Shown here: positions 34,897-43,408 of the stretch, piece after piece
Layout: each line of letters opens with the position of its first letter
Position numbering within the stretch: the first letter of the stretch is position 1
The notes under the pieces: model-generated
What the model saw: the letters and a program-made list of their open reading frames with translations, nothing else
The model's database searches: none
Told to the model about the DNA's origin: nothing
Made by a program: the position numbers and the translations under genes
NCBI RefSeq assembly: GCF_031656915.1
Contig: NZ_CP134227.1
Coordinates: forward strand, 682,001 to 746,000
Source: Nocardioides marmorisolisilvae
GTDB taxonomy: Bacteria; Actinomycetota; Actinomycetes; Propionibacteriales; Nocardioidaceae
Reading direction: 5' to 3'
DNA length: 64,000 bases

Positions 34897-35792
34897 GATC
34901 TGCTCCCGACCTCGTTGCCGCGCTCCACATGCCGGCCCAGGAACGCCGTGCAGACCTCGAGGAACTCGTCGGCTGCCTCGATCTGCGCCCAGTGGCCACA
35001 GTTGCCGAAGACGTGCAGCTGGGCCCTGGGGATCAGCTTCAACGCGACCATCGCGCCATCGAGGGGGTTGACCCGGTCCTCACGCCCCCAGGTGAGCAGG
35101 GTGTGCTTGCGCAGCCGGTGCGCCTCGCGCCAGAGCATGCCGTCCTCGGCAGTGGCGGGGTTCCAGAAGCTCATCCCCATCGACCGCATCGCCTCCTGCG
35201 CGCCGGGGGCGGTGGCGTCGGCGAACCGCTCCTCGACGAGCTCATCGGTGACAAGGTCCTTGTTGACCACCATCGTGGAGATGAAGGCGCGCAGCTTCTC
35301 CCTGGTCGGGTCCGCGCCGAAGTCCATCAACCGCTGGACGCCCTCGGTCGGGTCGGCGTGGAAGAGGTTCAGCGACAGACCCCCGGGGCCCATCAGGACC
35401 AGGCGCCCGACCCGATCGGGATGGGTCAGCGCCAGCCGCATCGCCGTACCGCCTCCCAGGCTGTTGCCCAGCAGGTGCACCCTCTCGAGGCCGACCTGGT
35501 CGAGCAGGGCGACGACGTACTCGGCCGAGAAGCGGTAGTAGTTGCCCTGCACGGCCGGCTTGTCGGAGCCTCCGAACCCGGGCTGGTCGACCATCACGGT
35601 GTGCATCCGCTCGGCGAACCCGGGAAGCGCGGGCCCGAAGTTCGACCAGGACGAGGCGCCCGGCCCTCCGCCGTGCAGCATCACCAGCGGCAGCCCGGCA
35701 CCCGAGCCTGTCCCGGCCTCGTAGTAGGCGAGCGTGATCTCTCCGTGCTCGGTCTTGACCGTCGCGGCGCGCTGGACATCCTCCTTGCGCAT
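34893..35792 (-). CDS. hsaD: Meta-cleavage product hydrolase HsaD
   Basis: 299-residue alpha/beta hydrolase that splits 4,9-DSHA into HIP (rings C/D) and 2-hydroxyhexa-2,4-dienoate. The oxyanion region is LHGGGPGASSWSNF (from residue 40), nucleophile Ser111 is in GNSLGGG, Asp is in GREDRVNP and His is in GNCGHWAQIE. Its two products are the entry compounds for the FadD3/Ipd and HsaEFG branches, both encoded in this window. The start overlaps the hsaA stop by one base. Confidence 0.94.
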   Translation of the reverse strand: MRKEDVQRAATVKTEHGEITLAYYEAGTGSGAGLPLVMLHGGGPGASSWSNFGPALPGFAERMHTVMVDQPGFGGSDKPAVQGNYYRFSAEYVVALLDQVGLERVHLLGNSLGGGTAMRLALTHPDRVGRLVLMGPGGLSLNLFHADPTEGVQRLMDFGADPTREKLRAFISTMVVNKDLVTDELVEERFADATAPGAQEAMRSMGMSFWNPATAEDGMLWREAHRLRKHTLLTWGREDRVNPLDGAMVALKLIPRAQLHVFGNCGHWAQIEAADEFLEVCTAFLGRHVERGNEVGSRS

Positions 35793-36958
35793 CAGTACAT
35801 ACCCGGCTCGATCTTGTGCCCGAACTCGAGGTCGCCGTACATCTTCAGCGCGCGCTCGGGGTCGTTGGCGGCATGCACCCGACCGGCGTGGGCGTCGCGC
35901 CAGGCGCGCTGGAGATAGGTGCCCTCGGCCAGCGCCCGACCGCCCGAGGCCTCGAACAGCTCATCGATCGCATCGATCGCGCGCTGGGTGCCGATGACCT
36001 GGTCCCGGCGCACCCGCAGCCTCAGCGAGAGCGGGATCTGCTCCCCCTTGGCGACCAGGGCCTGCTCCTCCCTCAGGTTGTTCATCAGCAGTGCCCAGGC
36101 TGCGTCGATCTCCGAGCCGGCCCGCGCGATCCGGACCGCGGCGAAGGGGTCCGACGACGCCTTCTCGCCGAGGTACGCCGCACGGACCCGCTTCTGCTGC
36201 ATCTCCACGTGCTCGCGGTAGGCGCCGGTCGCCATCCCGATGATCGGGCTGGTGATCGTGCTCGTGAACAGGCTGTGGAACGGCAGTCGATAGAGCTCAG
36301 AATCGTTGACGGCCTGGCCCGGGCCGAAGCAGCGCCCGGTGTCGCTCATCGACAGCGTGAACGCGTCGGGGACGAAGGTGTCGCTCACGACGATGTCGTT
36401 CGAGCCGGTCCCGCGCAGACCCACGACGTTCCAGACGTCGACGATCTCGTACTGCGCGCGCGGCACCAGGAAGGTCTTGAAGTCCACGACGCTGCCCTCG
36501 CCGTTGAACACCAGCCCGCCCAGGAGCACCCAGGTCGCGTGGGCCGAGCCCGAGGAGAACGACCACTTGCCGGACAGCCGGTAGCCACCGTCGGCGACCA
36601 CGGCCTTGCCGGTGGGCGCGTACGACGAGCTCAGCCGGGTGGTCGGGTCCGTTCCCCAGACCGCCTGTTGGGCCTCGTCGTCGAAGAGCGCCACCTGCCA
36701 CGGGTGCACGCCGAGGACGCTGGAGATCCACCCGGTGGAGCCGTCCGCCGAGGCGATCTCGCGGACCGCGGTGAAGAAGTCGACGGGGTCGGCCTCGAGC
36801 CCGCCGTACCGCTGCGGCTGCAGCATCCGGAAGAAGCCGGTCTCCTCCAGTGCCTTGACCGACGACTCGGGAACCTGACGCAGGTTCTCGGCCTCGTCCG
36901 CACGGTCCCGGAACATGGGCAACAGGTCCCGCACACCGTCGAGGACTTCCTGGGTCAT
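35792..36958 (-). CDS. hsaA: 3-HSA hydroxylase, oxygenase component HsaA
   Basis: 388-residue flavin-dependent monooxygenase with an acyl-CoA-dehydrogenase fold (group D). It hydroxylates 3-HSA to the catechol using reduced flavin from HsaB. Markers are ADGSTGWISSVLGVHPW, GKWSFSSGSAHATWVLLGG (key KWSFSSGS) and the C-terminal ALAEGTYLQRAWRDAHAGR. ATG 36958 has GAAGGAG upstream; a longer frame to 36994 lacks a site. First gene of the operon, with a near-consensus KstR box 40 bp upstream. Confidence 0.93.
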   Translation of the reverse strand: MTQEVLDGVRDLLPMFRDRADEAENLRQVPESSVKALEETGFFRMLQPQRYGGLEADPVDFFTAVREIASADGSTGWISSVLGVHPWQVALFDDEAQQAVWGTDPTTRLSSSYAPTGKAVVADGGYRLSGKWSFSSGSAHATWVLLGGLVFNGEGSVVDFKTFLVPRAQYEIVDVWNVVGLRGTGSNDIVVSDTFVPDAFTLSMSDTGRCFGPGQAVNDSELYRLPFHSLFTSTITSPIIGMATGAYREHVEMQQKRVRAAYLGEKASSDPFAAVRIARAGSEIDAAWALLMNNLREEQALVAKGEQIPLSLRLRVRRDQVIGTQRAIDAIDELFEASGGRALAEGTYLQRAWRDAHAGRVHAANDPERALKMYGDLEFGHKIEPGMY

Positions 36959-36997
36959 CGGCTTCTCCTTCTCGTTGGTCTCCCCACCCGTCAATAC

Positions 36998-37011
36998 TAG
37001 AACACGTTCTC
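36998..37011. promoter_or_regulatory. Near-consensus KstR box upstream of hsaA
   Basis: TAGAACACGTTCTC fits the KstR motif TnnAACnnGTTnnA at every fixed position but the last (C instead of A). It lies 40 bp before the hsaA ATG. The other three boxes in the window are exact, so this is a weaker or degenerate operator. Confidence 0.72.
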
Positions 37012-37072
37012 GTTTTGGTCGAGAAGGCGCGAGGGTCCGGGACTTTTCCCAGGTTCAGAACCCAGGAGTCAC

Positions 37073-37120
37073 CTTCACCCAGGAGAGTCGGTGTGTGAAG
37101 GACGACCTTGCTGGGTGAAG
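37073..37120. promoter_or_regulatory. Long inverted repeat upstream of zwf
   Basis: CTTCACCCAG (37073-37082) and CTGGGTGAAG (37111-37120) form a perfect 10-bp dyad separated by 28 nt. Two further CCCAGG copies lie just to the left (37048-37066). The arrangement suggests a looped or paired regulatory site serving zwf and/or hsaA. No regulator can be named. Confidence 0.45.
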
Positions 37121-37166
37121 TACGGCGGACCAGCGCGCTCACCGGCCCCCCGACAGCGGACCCTCC

Positions 37167-37172
37167 TACGAT
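37167..37172 (+). promoter_or_regulatory. -10 element for zwf, leaderless layout
   Basis: TACGAT lies 6 nt before the zwf ATG at 37179 with no ribosome-binding sequence between, which fits a leaderless transcript. Confidence 0.45.
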
Positions 37173-37178
37173 CGGTTC

Positions 37179-38666
37179 ATGCAGAGAATCGCCGACGCCT
37201 CCGCCAGCGCCGCGGAGAGCGCTCGCCGTCCCCACGTCATCGTCCTGGCCGGTGCCACCGGCGACCTGGCCCGACGAAAGCTGCTGCCGGGGCTCTTCCG
37301 CCTGGAGCAGGCCGGTCTCACCGACCGCTGCCGGATGGTCGGCACATCGTTGGAGGACCTCGATGACCAGCAGTTCGCCGACTTCGCCCGAAAGGCCTGC
37401 GAGGAGTTCGTCGACGGGCCGCTCGACGAAGCCACCTGGCAGCGATTCGCCGCCAGCATCAACTACGTCGCTCAGGGGCGCGGCCCCGCGGCCCTGGCCG
37501 AGGCGGTGCGCGCGGCCCAGGGACGGTTGTCCACGGAGGGGACCGAGGTCGGGCTGCTGCACTACCTGAGCGTCCCCCCGGCGGCGGCGCTGGCCGTCGT
37601 ACGCACCCTCCACGATGCCGACCTCGTCAGTGGCGCCCGAATCGTCATGGAGAAGCCGTTCGGCACCGACCTCGACTCGGCCGTCGAGCTGAACCGGCGA
37701 CTGCACGAGGTCTTCGACGAGGACCAGATCTTCCGGATCGACCACTTCCTGGGCAAAGAGGCCGCCCAGAACATCCTCGCGTTCCGTTTCGCCAACGGGC
37801 TGTTCGAACCGATCTGGAACCGGCAGTTCATCGACCATGTCCAGATCGATGTGCCCGAGGTCCTCGACGTCGCGGACCGAGCGCGCTTCTACGAGGGCAC
37901 CGGGGCCTACAAGGACATGGTGGTCACCCATCTGTTCCAAGTCCTCGCGTTCATGGCCATGGAGCCGCCGACCTCGCTCGCGCCGGACCCGATCGGGCTG
38001 GAGAAGCTCAAGGTCTTCCGCTCGCTGCGCCCGATCGATCCGGCGAACGTCGTCCGCGGCCAGTACGCCGGGTACCGCGACCTGCCCGACGTGGCCGAGG
38101 ACTCCGAGGTCGAGACGTTCGTCGCTCTGAAGGTCGAGATCGACAACTGGCGTTGGGCTGGGGTGCCGTTCTACCTGCGCACCGGCAAGCAACTGGCCGA
38201 GGGCGCCCGGATCATCTCGATCGCGTTCAAGGAGCCGCCCCGCAGCATGTTCCCAGCCGGCTCCGGCATCGGCACCCAAGGCCCCGACCACCTGACCTTC
38301 GACCTGGCCGACCAGTCCCGGATGTCCCTCTCGTTCTACGGCAAGAAGCCCGGCCCGGGGATGAAGCTGGACAAGCTGTCGATGCAGTTCGCCATGCACG
38401 ACACCCGCGATGCCGAGCTCGCACTGGAGGCCTACGAGCGGCTGATCCTCGACGCGATGAAGGGCGACCACACCCTGTTCACCGCCGCCGAGGGGATCGA
38501 GCAGCTCTGGGACCTCTCCCGGCCGCTGCTTGCCGACCCGCCGCCGGTCCGCATCTACCCGGCCGGGTCCTGGGGCCCGAACGCGATCCACCAGCTGATC
38601 GCGCCGAACGCCTGGCGGCTGCCCTTCGAGCGCAGCTGGCGCCGGCCGAACCGGACCGCGGAGTGA
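37179..38666 (+). CDS. zwf: Glucose-6-phosphate 1-dehydrogenase
   Basis: 495-residue NADP-dependent enzyme of the pentose phosphate pathway. The nucleotide loop is [10 protein letters not shown] (near residue 26), and the active-site motif [13 protein letters not shown] (near 186) contains the catalytic His and Lys. The C-terminal beta+alpha domain is complete. It would supply NADPH. It is not followed by opcA/pgl but by a methyltransferase overlapping 4 nt, so this is probably a second, accessory zwf copy (inference). Confidence 0.92.
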   Translation: MQRIADASASAAESARRPHVIVLAGATGDLARRKLLPGLFRLEQAGLTDRCRMVGTSLEDLDDQQFADFARKACEEFVDGPLDEATWQRFAASINYVAQGRGPAALAEAVRAAQGRLSTEGTEVGLLHYLSVPPAAALAVVRTLHDADLVSGARIVMEKPFGTDLDSAVELNRRLHEVFDEDQIFRIDHFLGKEAAQNILAFRFANGLFEPIWNRQFIDHVQIDVPEVLDVADRARFYEGTGAYKDMVVTHLFQVLAFMAMEPPTSLAPDPIGLEKLKVFRSLRPIDPANVVRGQYAGYRDLPDVAEDSEVETFVALKVEIDNWRWAGVPFYLRTGKQLAEGARIISIAFKEPPRSMFPAGSGIGTQGPDHLTFDLADQSRMSLSFYGKKPGPGMKLDKLSMQFAMHDTRDAELALEAYERLILDAMKGDHTLFTAAEGIEQLWDLSRPLLADPPPVRIYPAGSWGPNAIHQLIAPNAWRLPFERSWRRPNRTAE

Positions 38667-39415
38667 GCGACCCGCTGGTCGAGAGACTCCGAGCCGGCGG
38701 CTGCGTCTTCGCCGAGGACGAGGCCCGGCTGCTCCGGGCCGCCGCGTCCGGCGACGAGCTGGACGCGCTGGTGCAACGCCGCCTCGCCGGCGAGCCCCTC
38801 GAGCACCTCCTGGGGTACGTCGACTTCTTCGACCGGCGCTACCGGCTGAGCCCGGGCGTCTTCATCCCGCGTCAGCGCAGCCGGCTCCTGGTCAGCACGG
38901 CAGCCGGCATCGGCGGCTCCACCGTCCTCGACCTTTGCTGCGGCTGCGGCGCGATCGGCCTCGCCGTACGCGACCGGCTGGACCCGGCCACCGAGCTGGT
39001 GGCCGCCGACCTCGACCCGGACGCCGTCGAGTGCGCCCGCCTCAACGGTGTCACGGAGGCCTTCATCGGGGACCTGTTCGACCCGGTCCCGCTGGCCCTG
39101 CGTGGGAGGGTGGACCTGCTGCTGGCGAACACGCCGTACGTTCCGAGTGCCGCAGTCGCCGACATGCCGGCCGAGTCCCGCGACCACGAGCCGCGCATCG
39201 CCGTCGACGGCGGACCGGACGGCATGGACGTGCAGAGGCGGGTGCTGGCCGAGGCGCCGTACTGGCTCTCCGACGGTGGGCACCTGCTCACCGAGACCAG
39301 CCACGGTCAGGCCGACACGCTGGCCGGGCTGGCGAGAGCCGTGGGTCTCGATGCGTGGGTGGTCCGCGACGACGAGCTCGGCGCGACGGTGCTGGTGGCG
39401 CGGCGTCGAGAATGA
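38663..39415 (+). CDS. PrmC/HemK-like N5-glutamine methyltransferase
   Basis: 250-residue SAM-dependent methyltransferase of the PrmC family. An N-terminal helical domain ([30 protein letters not shown], key EHLLGY and PGVFIPR) is followed by the SAM loop [14 protein letters not shown] (near residue 92). The substrate motif that is normally NPPY reads NTPY (ANTPYVPS). GTG 38663 overlaps the zwf stop. With this variant and its unusual context, it may methylate a protein other than a release factor. Confidence 0.8.
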   Translation: MSDPLVERLRAGGCVFAEDEARLLRAAASGDELDALVQRRLAGEPLEHLLGYVDFFDRRYRLSPGVFIPRQRSRLLVSTAAGIGGSTVLDLCCGCGAIGLAVRDRLDPATELVAADLDPDAVECARLNGVTEAFIGDLFDPVPLALRGRVDLLLANTPYVPSAAVADMPAESRDHEPRIAVDGGPDGMDVQRRVLAEAPYWLSDGGHLLTETSHGQADTLAGLARAVGLDAWVVRDDELGATVLVARRRE

Positions 39416-39542
39416 TGCCGGTGGCCGGGCCGCGTGTGATGGGCTGATCTCGGCTCGCGAGCATCACCGATCTGCTTCCCGCAGATCCGCCGACAGCAGC
39501 ACGCCCTGTGCGACCCGCCCTCCGCGGCGCACAGTGGAGCGC

Positions 39543-40163
39543 ATGACAGTCACCACGCCCTCGCGCACACCCATCGACGACGAGCTCACCCAACGGCTGA
39601 TGGCACAACGGATCCTGGTGCTGGGCAGCGTCCTCGAGGAGGGCGACGGGAACCGCATCTGCACCCAGCTGCTGCTGCTCTCAGCCGAGGACCCGCGCCG
39701 CGACATCAGTCTCTGGATCAACTCCCCCGGTGGCTCGGTCCCGGCCATGCTCGCCATCCACGACGTGATGCGCCTGGTCCCCAACGACGTCAGCACGCTC
39801 GCGATGGGGCTCGCGTGCAGCGCCGGACAGTTCCTGCTCTCCGCCGGTACGCCGGGCAAGCGCTACGCACTCCCCCACGCCCGGATCCTGCTCCACCAAG
39901 GGTCGGCGGGCTTCAGCGGCACCGCGATGGACATCGAGATCCAGGCGGACGACCTGCGGCACACCCGCGACGTGGTGCTCGGCCTCATCGCCGACCACAC
40001 CGGCCAGCCGCTCGACGTGATCGAGCGCGACTCCCGGCGAGACCGCTGGTTCACCGCTGAGCAGGCCCGGGACTACGGCTTCGTGGACCGGGTCATCGAG
40101 TCGCTGGACGACATCGCACCGACGCCGACGCGCCCCGTCGGCCTGGGCGGTGCGGCACGATGA
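39543..40163 (+). CDS. clpP: ClpP-family serine protease, catalytically complete
   Basis: 206-residue ATP-dependent protease subunit. The full triad is present: Ser93 (LACSAGQ, replacing the common ASMG context), His118 (ARILLHQ) and Asp167 ([11 protein letters not shown]). The SPGG loop is at 61-64. ATG 39543 is preceded by an inverted repeat CTGTGCG/CGCACAG (39502-39530 region). Its stop overlaps a second clpP by 4 nt, so the two would assemble as a mixed tetradecamer with an AAA+ partner encoded elsewhere. Confidence 0.88.
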   Translation: MTVTTPSRTPIDDELTQRLMAQRILVLGSVLEEGDGNRICTQLLLLSAEDPRRDISLWINSPGGSVPAMLAIHDVMRLVPNDVSTLAMGLACSAGQFLLSAGTPGKRYALPHARILLHQGSAGFSGTAMDIEIQADDLRHTRDVVLGLIADHTGQPLDVIERDSRRDRWFTAEQARDYGFVDRVIESLDDIAPTPTRPVGLGGAAR

Positions 40164-40813
40164 GCAGCTACCCCATTCCCTACGTCACCACCCGGACGCC
40201 GCGGGGAGAGCGCACCGTCGACCTGTTCAGCCGACTGCTGGAGGATCGGATCGTCTACCTCGGCACCGAGCTCGACGACGGGGTGGCGAATGTGCTGATC
40301 GGCCAGCTGCTGCACCTGGAGTCGGAGAGCCCCGACCTGCCGATCAGCCTCTACGTGAACTCGCCGGGCGGATCGATCTCCGCGATGCTCGCCGTCTACG
40401 ACGCGATGCAGTTCGTCCGCGCTCCGGTCGAGACCACCTGCGTGGGCCAGGCCGCGTGGACCGCCGCGGTCCTCCTCGCCGGCGGCGCGCCCGGGCGCCG
40501 AACGATCCTGCCCCACGGCCGGGTGGTGCTGCATCAGCCTGCTGCCCAGGGCCGCGGCACGATCCCGGACCTGATCCTCGAGGCCGAGGAGGTGGCGCGG
40601 GTGCGCACCTTGCTCGAGGAGGTGCTCGCCCGGCACACCGGCCGCACGCCCGCGCAGGTCCGTGCCGACACCGAGCGCGACCTCGTGCTCACCGCCGACG
40701 CCGCGGTGGACTACGGCTTGGTCGACCAGGTGCTCGCGCCGCGGGACCTCACGCCGCCAGGCAGAGTGGACCCGTCGGCCGTGACGCGGCACCGCTCCGG
40801 GGAGCCGCGCTGA
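40160..40813 (+). CDS. ClpP-like subunit lacking the catalytic serine
   Basis: 217-residue ClpP homologue. The nucleophile position in GQAASM is Trp100 ([10 protein letters not shown]), while His125 (RVVLHQP) and Asp174 (ERDLVLTA) are kept. It should therefore be an inactive structural subunit, comparable in logic to ClpR. Oligomer-forming regions are intact. Translationally coupled to the active clpP before it. Its last 65 bp overlap, on the opposite strand, the 3' end of an XRE regulator gene. Confidence 0.86.
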   Translation: MSSYPIPYVTTRTPRGERTVDLFSRLLEDRIVYLGTELDDGVANVLIGQLLHLESESPDLPISLYVNSPGGSISAMLAVYDAMQFVRAPVETTCVGQAAWTAAVLLAGGAPGRRTILPHGRVVLHQPAAQGRGTIPDLILEAEEVARVRTLLEEVLARHTGRTPAQVRADTERDLVLTADAAVDYGLVDQVLAPRDLTPPGRVDPSAVTRHRSGEPR

Positions 40814-41072
40814 TGTCCCGGCTGAGCCCGCGCACGGAGGTGCCCAGGGCGCCGGTGATCGCGGACAGGATCTCCGAGGAGGGGTCCTTGAGCCCGCGCT
40901 CGACCTCCGAGAGGTACTGCGTCGAGACGCCGGCTCGTCCTGCGACGTCGACCAGCCGCTCCCCGCGCCCGAGCCGCCGCTCCCGGAGGCGGTCGCCGAC
41001 GAGCTCGCGCCACAGCGGCTCGGCCTCCGGCACGGCCGGTTCGGAACGTTCGAACGGGAGCAGGTCGCCCAT
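40749..41072 (-). CDS. XRE-family regulator, PopR/ClgR-like
   Basis: 107-residue protein with one Cro/C1-type helix-turn-helix (about 27-82; [32 protein letters not shown], key [14 protein letters not shown]). ClgR/PopR proteins activate clp genes in Streptomyces and relatives and are degraded by ClpP through C-terminal Ala-Ala ends. This protein ends PLCLAA, fitting that rule. It is convergent with the clpP pair, overlapping 65 bp. Palindromes upstream (41082-41134) may be its own sites. Confidence 0.84.
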   Translation of the reverse strand: MGDLLPFERSEPAVPEAEPLWRELVGDRLRERRLGRGERLVDVAGRAGVSTQYLSEVERGLKDPSSEILSAITGALGTSVRGLSRDISAAPRSGAASRPTGPLCLAA

Positions 41073-41081
41073 GGGGGCCAC

Positions 41082-41101
41082 GGTACGCCGTACCCCGTAC
41101 C
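41082..41101. promoter_or_regulatory. Candidate operator upstream of the XRE gene
   Basis: GGTACGCCGTACCCCGTACC holds a perfect GGTAC-N3-GTACC dyad plus a third GTACC, directly upstream of the regulator ATG (41072). A second dyad, CCCGTTC/GAACGGG with an 11-nt spacer, follows at 41110-41134. Autoregulation is inferred. Confidence 0.45.
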
Positions 41102-41143
41102 GGGACGCGCCCGTTCCGCCGAGAGCAGAACGGGAGAACACGA

Positions 41144-41165
41144 CTTGAGCAGATCTTGAGCAAAC
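41144..41165 (+). promoter_or_regulatory. 11-bp direct repeats upstream of the glycosyltransferase
   Basis: CTTGAGCAGAT and CTTGAGCAAAC are adjacent 11-mers; a third, degenerate unit GCTGACCGGCA follows (41166-41176). They match the triple repeat at 46590-46622. An 11-bp direct-repeat period is typical of OmpR/PhoB-type response regulators, one of which is encoded at 43409-44289. Confidence 0.6.
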
Positions 41166-41216
41166 GCTGACCGGCACCGAACCGGCAGCCAAGGTTGGTG
41201 TCGCAGGCTGTCGTTC

Positions 41217-42677
41217 GTGAGCAGCGAGACCACCCATCGGAAGGACTCGGCGTACGTGCTCCGCGACCTCGCCGGGCGCGACTCCGAGGTGCCCGCTGAC
41301 GACTTCCTCTCCGGGATCGAGAACCCTCCGACCCATCGGCCGATGATCGGCTGCATCATCCCGGCGTACAACGAGGCCGACAGCATCGCCTCGGTCCTCG
41401 ACTCGCTGCTGATGCAGACCCGGCCGCCGGACGTCATCCACGTCGTGGTCAACAACAGCTCCGACGAGACCGTCGAGGTCGCCGGCCACTATGCGGGGCT
41501 GCACAGCCGGTGGAACCACGGCCAGGAGGAGTTCACCGAGATCTTCGTCCACGACATCGGCGAGAACCCCGACAAGAAGGTCGGTGCGCTCAACTACGGC
41601 TTCGCCATGGTCGAGAGCTACGACTACCTGCTCGGCGTGGACGGCGACACGACGGCCGATCCGCACGCGATCAAGTGGCTGGTCGACGAGATGGAGAGCG
41701 ATGACCGGATCGGCGGCATCTCGGCGATCTACTCCATCGACGACACCGCGGTCCGAGGACCGATCTCGGCGTTTCTGATCGCCGGGCAGCGCGCCCAGTT
41801 CTCGGCGTTCAACATGCAGAACCTGCTCCGCGGGCGCAACATGGCCGTCCTCGGCGGCCAGTTCTCGATCTTCTCCACCGCGGCGCTTCGCCGCGTGATG
41901 GAGGAGTCACACCAGCGCAGCCCCTGGGTGCGCGACAGCGAGGTCGAGGACTCGCTGCTGTCGCTGCAGATCAAGAGCGCGGGCTACCTCACCAAGATCA
42001 GCGCGCACGCCCGGGCCAACGTCGGCGGCATGCAGACGGTGCGCTCGCTGGACGCGCAGCAGGTCAAGTGGAACTACGGCGCGATCGAGCTGATGTGGCC
42101 CGGTCAGCGGGGCGACACCAAGGGGCAGCCGCTCCACCCGAACCTGCGACTGCGCTGGTTCGAGCACCTCTCGATGCTCACCAACCTGTTCACCCGGATC
42201 ACCTTCGCGGTGCTGCTCTCCGCCTCGCTGACCATCCATGCGTATGTCTTCTACTGGTGGTGGCTGGCACCCACAGTGGTCGCGACGCTGCTGAACGGCC
42301 GGGTGGCGCACTCGATGCGGAACGCGAACCTCAAGGACTACCTGTTCGCGCTGAGCTTCGTCGGCGCGGAGGTCTACATGTGGATCCGGCTGGGCCACTT
42401 CGTGCGGGCGTGGACCAAGTTCGCCTCCCGTTCGCAGACCGACAACTGGGCGGCTCAGGCCCGAGCCGAGCGCGGTGCGGGGCACGGGTACCTCATCCCG
42501 GTCTTCGGGCTGCTCGTGCTGTTCGGCGGGCTGTTCGAGGTGTGGACGCGGCTGCCCATCGGGATCCAGTCCGACAGTCTCGCGGTGGGGTGGCCGATCC
42601 TGGGCATCGTCACCGCCGTCCAGACCGCCTTCATGACCCTGAAGGTGCTCCGTCCCTACCGTGGATACAAGGTGTGA
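41217..42677 (+). CDS. Membrane family-2 glycosyltransferase (cellulose/PNAG synthase-like)
   Basis: 486 residues. A cytoplasmic GT2 domain (about 45-310) contains PAYNEADSIASV, the nucleotide-sugar DGD motif in LGVDGDTTAD (near 143), the catalytic-type EVEDSLLS (near 243) and a QQVKW motif standing for QxxRW. Membrane helices follow near 322-342, 345-365, 425-445 and 455-475. The QxxRW-like motif and C-terminal helices indicate a processive polysaccharide synthase, not a simple transferase. A lipoprotein gene follows, and a GH6 hydrolase plus regulator are convergent downstream. The polymer is unknown. Confidence 0.84.
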   Translation: MSSETTHRKDSAYVLRDLAGRDSEVPADDFLSGIENPPTHRPMIGCIIPAYNEADSIASVLDSLLMQTRPPDVIHVVVNNSSDETVEVAGHYAGLHSRWNHGQEEFTEIFVHDIGENPDKKVGALNYGFAMVESYDYLLGVDGDTTADPHAIKWLVDEMESDDRIGGISAIYSIDDTAVRGPISAFLIAGQRAQFSAFNMQNLLRGRNMAVLGGQFSIFSTAALRRVMEESHQRSPWVRDSEVEDSLLSLQIKSAGYLTKISAHARANVGGMQTVRSLDAQQVKWNYGAIELMWPGQRGDTKGQPLHPNLRLRWFEHLSMLTNLFTRITFAVLLSASLTIHAYVFYWWWLAPTVVATLLNGRVAHSMRNANLKDYLFALSFVGAEVYMWIRLGHFVRAWTKFASRSQTDNWAAQARAERGAGHGYLIPVFGLLVLFGGLFEVWTRLPIGIQSDSLAVGWPILGIVTAVQTAFMTLKVLRPYRGYKV

Positions 42678-42685
42678 TTCCGGTG

Positions 42686-43393
42686 ATGAAGCGACCCCCC
42701 CTGCTCGCGACCGCAGTCGTTGCCGTCGTCACCTCGCTCGGGGTGCTCAGCGGCTGCTCCCTGCCCGGGACCACCCCGGTGGGGTCCGCCGGCGCCACGC
42801 ACAAGGTGGTCGACCCCGAGCGGGCCTTCCCGTCCGAGTTCACCGCGGACGGAACCTTCCAGTCCCACATCAACATCGGCAACGTCGACTTCGTCTACAC
42901 CCTCTGGCCGACCAAGGCCACGCCGCGCACCCATGAGTGGTTCGCCCGGGGCCGCAAGCACTTCTCGCTGTCCCTGACCGCCTACGACCTCGACCGCGGC
43001 CTCCGGGACAAGTTCGCCACCAAGCGGATGGTCTACCTGCAGGACATCAGCGTGACCTCATCGACCCGGCGCCCCCATGGTCGCTCCCAGTCGCCGTACC
43101 ACCTCGACACCCAGGCCTGGCGGGTCACCTTCGACCCCGAGCCTGTGCGGACCGTGCACGGCATGCTGATCACCTCCCCCAAGGGTGCCTTCGACCTGCG
43201 CAACCAGACCATCCACCCCGTCGCGGTCGGCACCGTGGGCATGGTGCTGACCTTCCGTGCCACCGTGATGATCGAGCGTTCACCGGGCTCGGCCGCCTAC
43301 ACGCGGCGAGTGGTGCGCCAACGGGTGCCAATCACGATCTTCCCGGGCAAGCAACGGACCCGGTCCGCGCCGATCCCCATCGACGCGAACTGA
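42686..43393 (+). CDS. Putative lipoprotein linked to the glycosyltransferase
   Basis: 235 residues. A signal peptide (MKRPPLLATAVVAVV) leads to the lipobox LSGC with Cys24, followed by a beta-rich domain without cysteines or known family. ATG 42686 fits the signal peptide; GTG 42674, overlapping the glycosyltransferase stop, is an alternative. Tight linkage suggests a surface role in export or anchoring of the polymer made by the preceding enzyme. It converges on the response regulator gene, 15 bp away. Confidence 0.78.
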   Translation: MKRPPLLATAVVAVVTSLGVLSGCSLPGTTPVGSAGATHKVVDPERAFPSEFTADGTFQSHINIGNVDFVYTLWPTKATPRTHEWFARGRKHFSLSLTAYDLDRGLRDKFATKRMVYLQDISVTSSTRRPHGRSQSPYHLDTQAWRVTFDPEPVRTVHGMLITSPKGAFDLRNQTIHPVAVGTVGMVLTFRATVMIERSPGSAAYTRRVVRQRVPITIFPGKQRTRSAPIPIDAN

Positions 43394-43408
43394 GCGCGTC
43401 CGGTCGGC

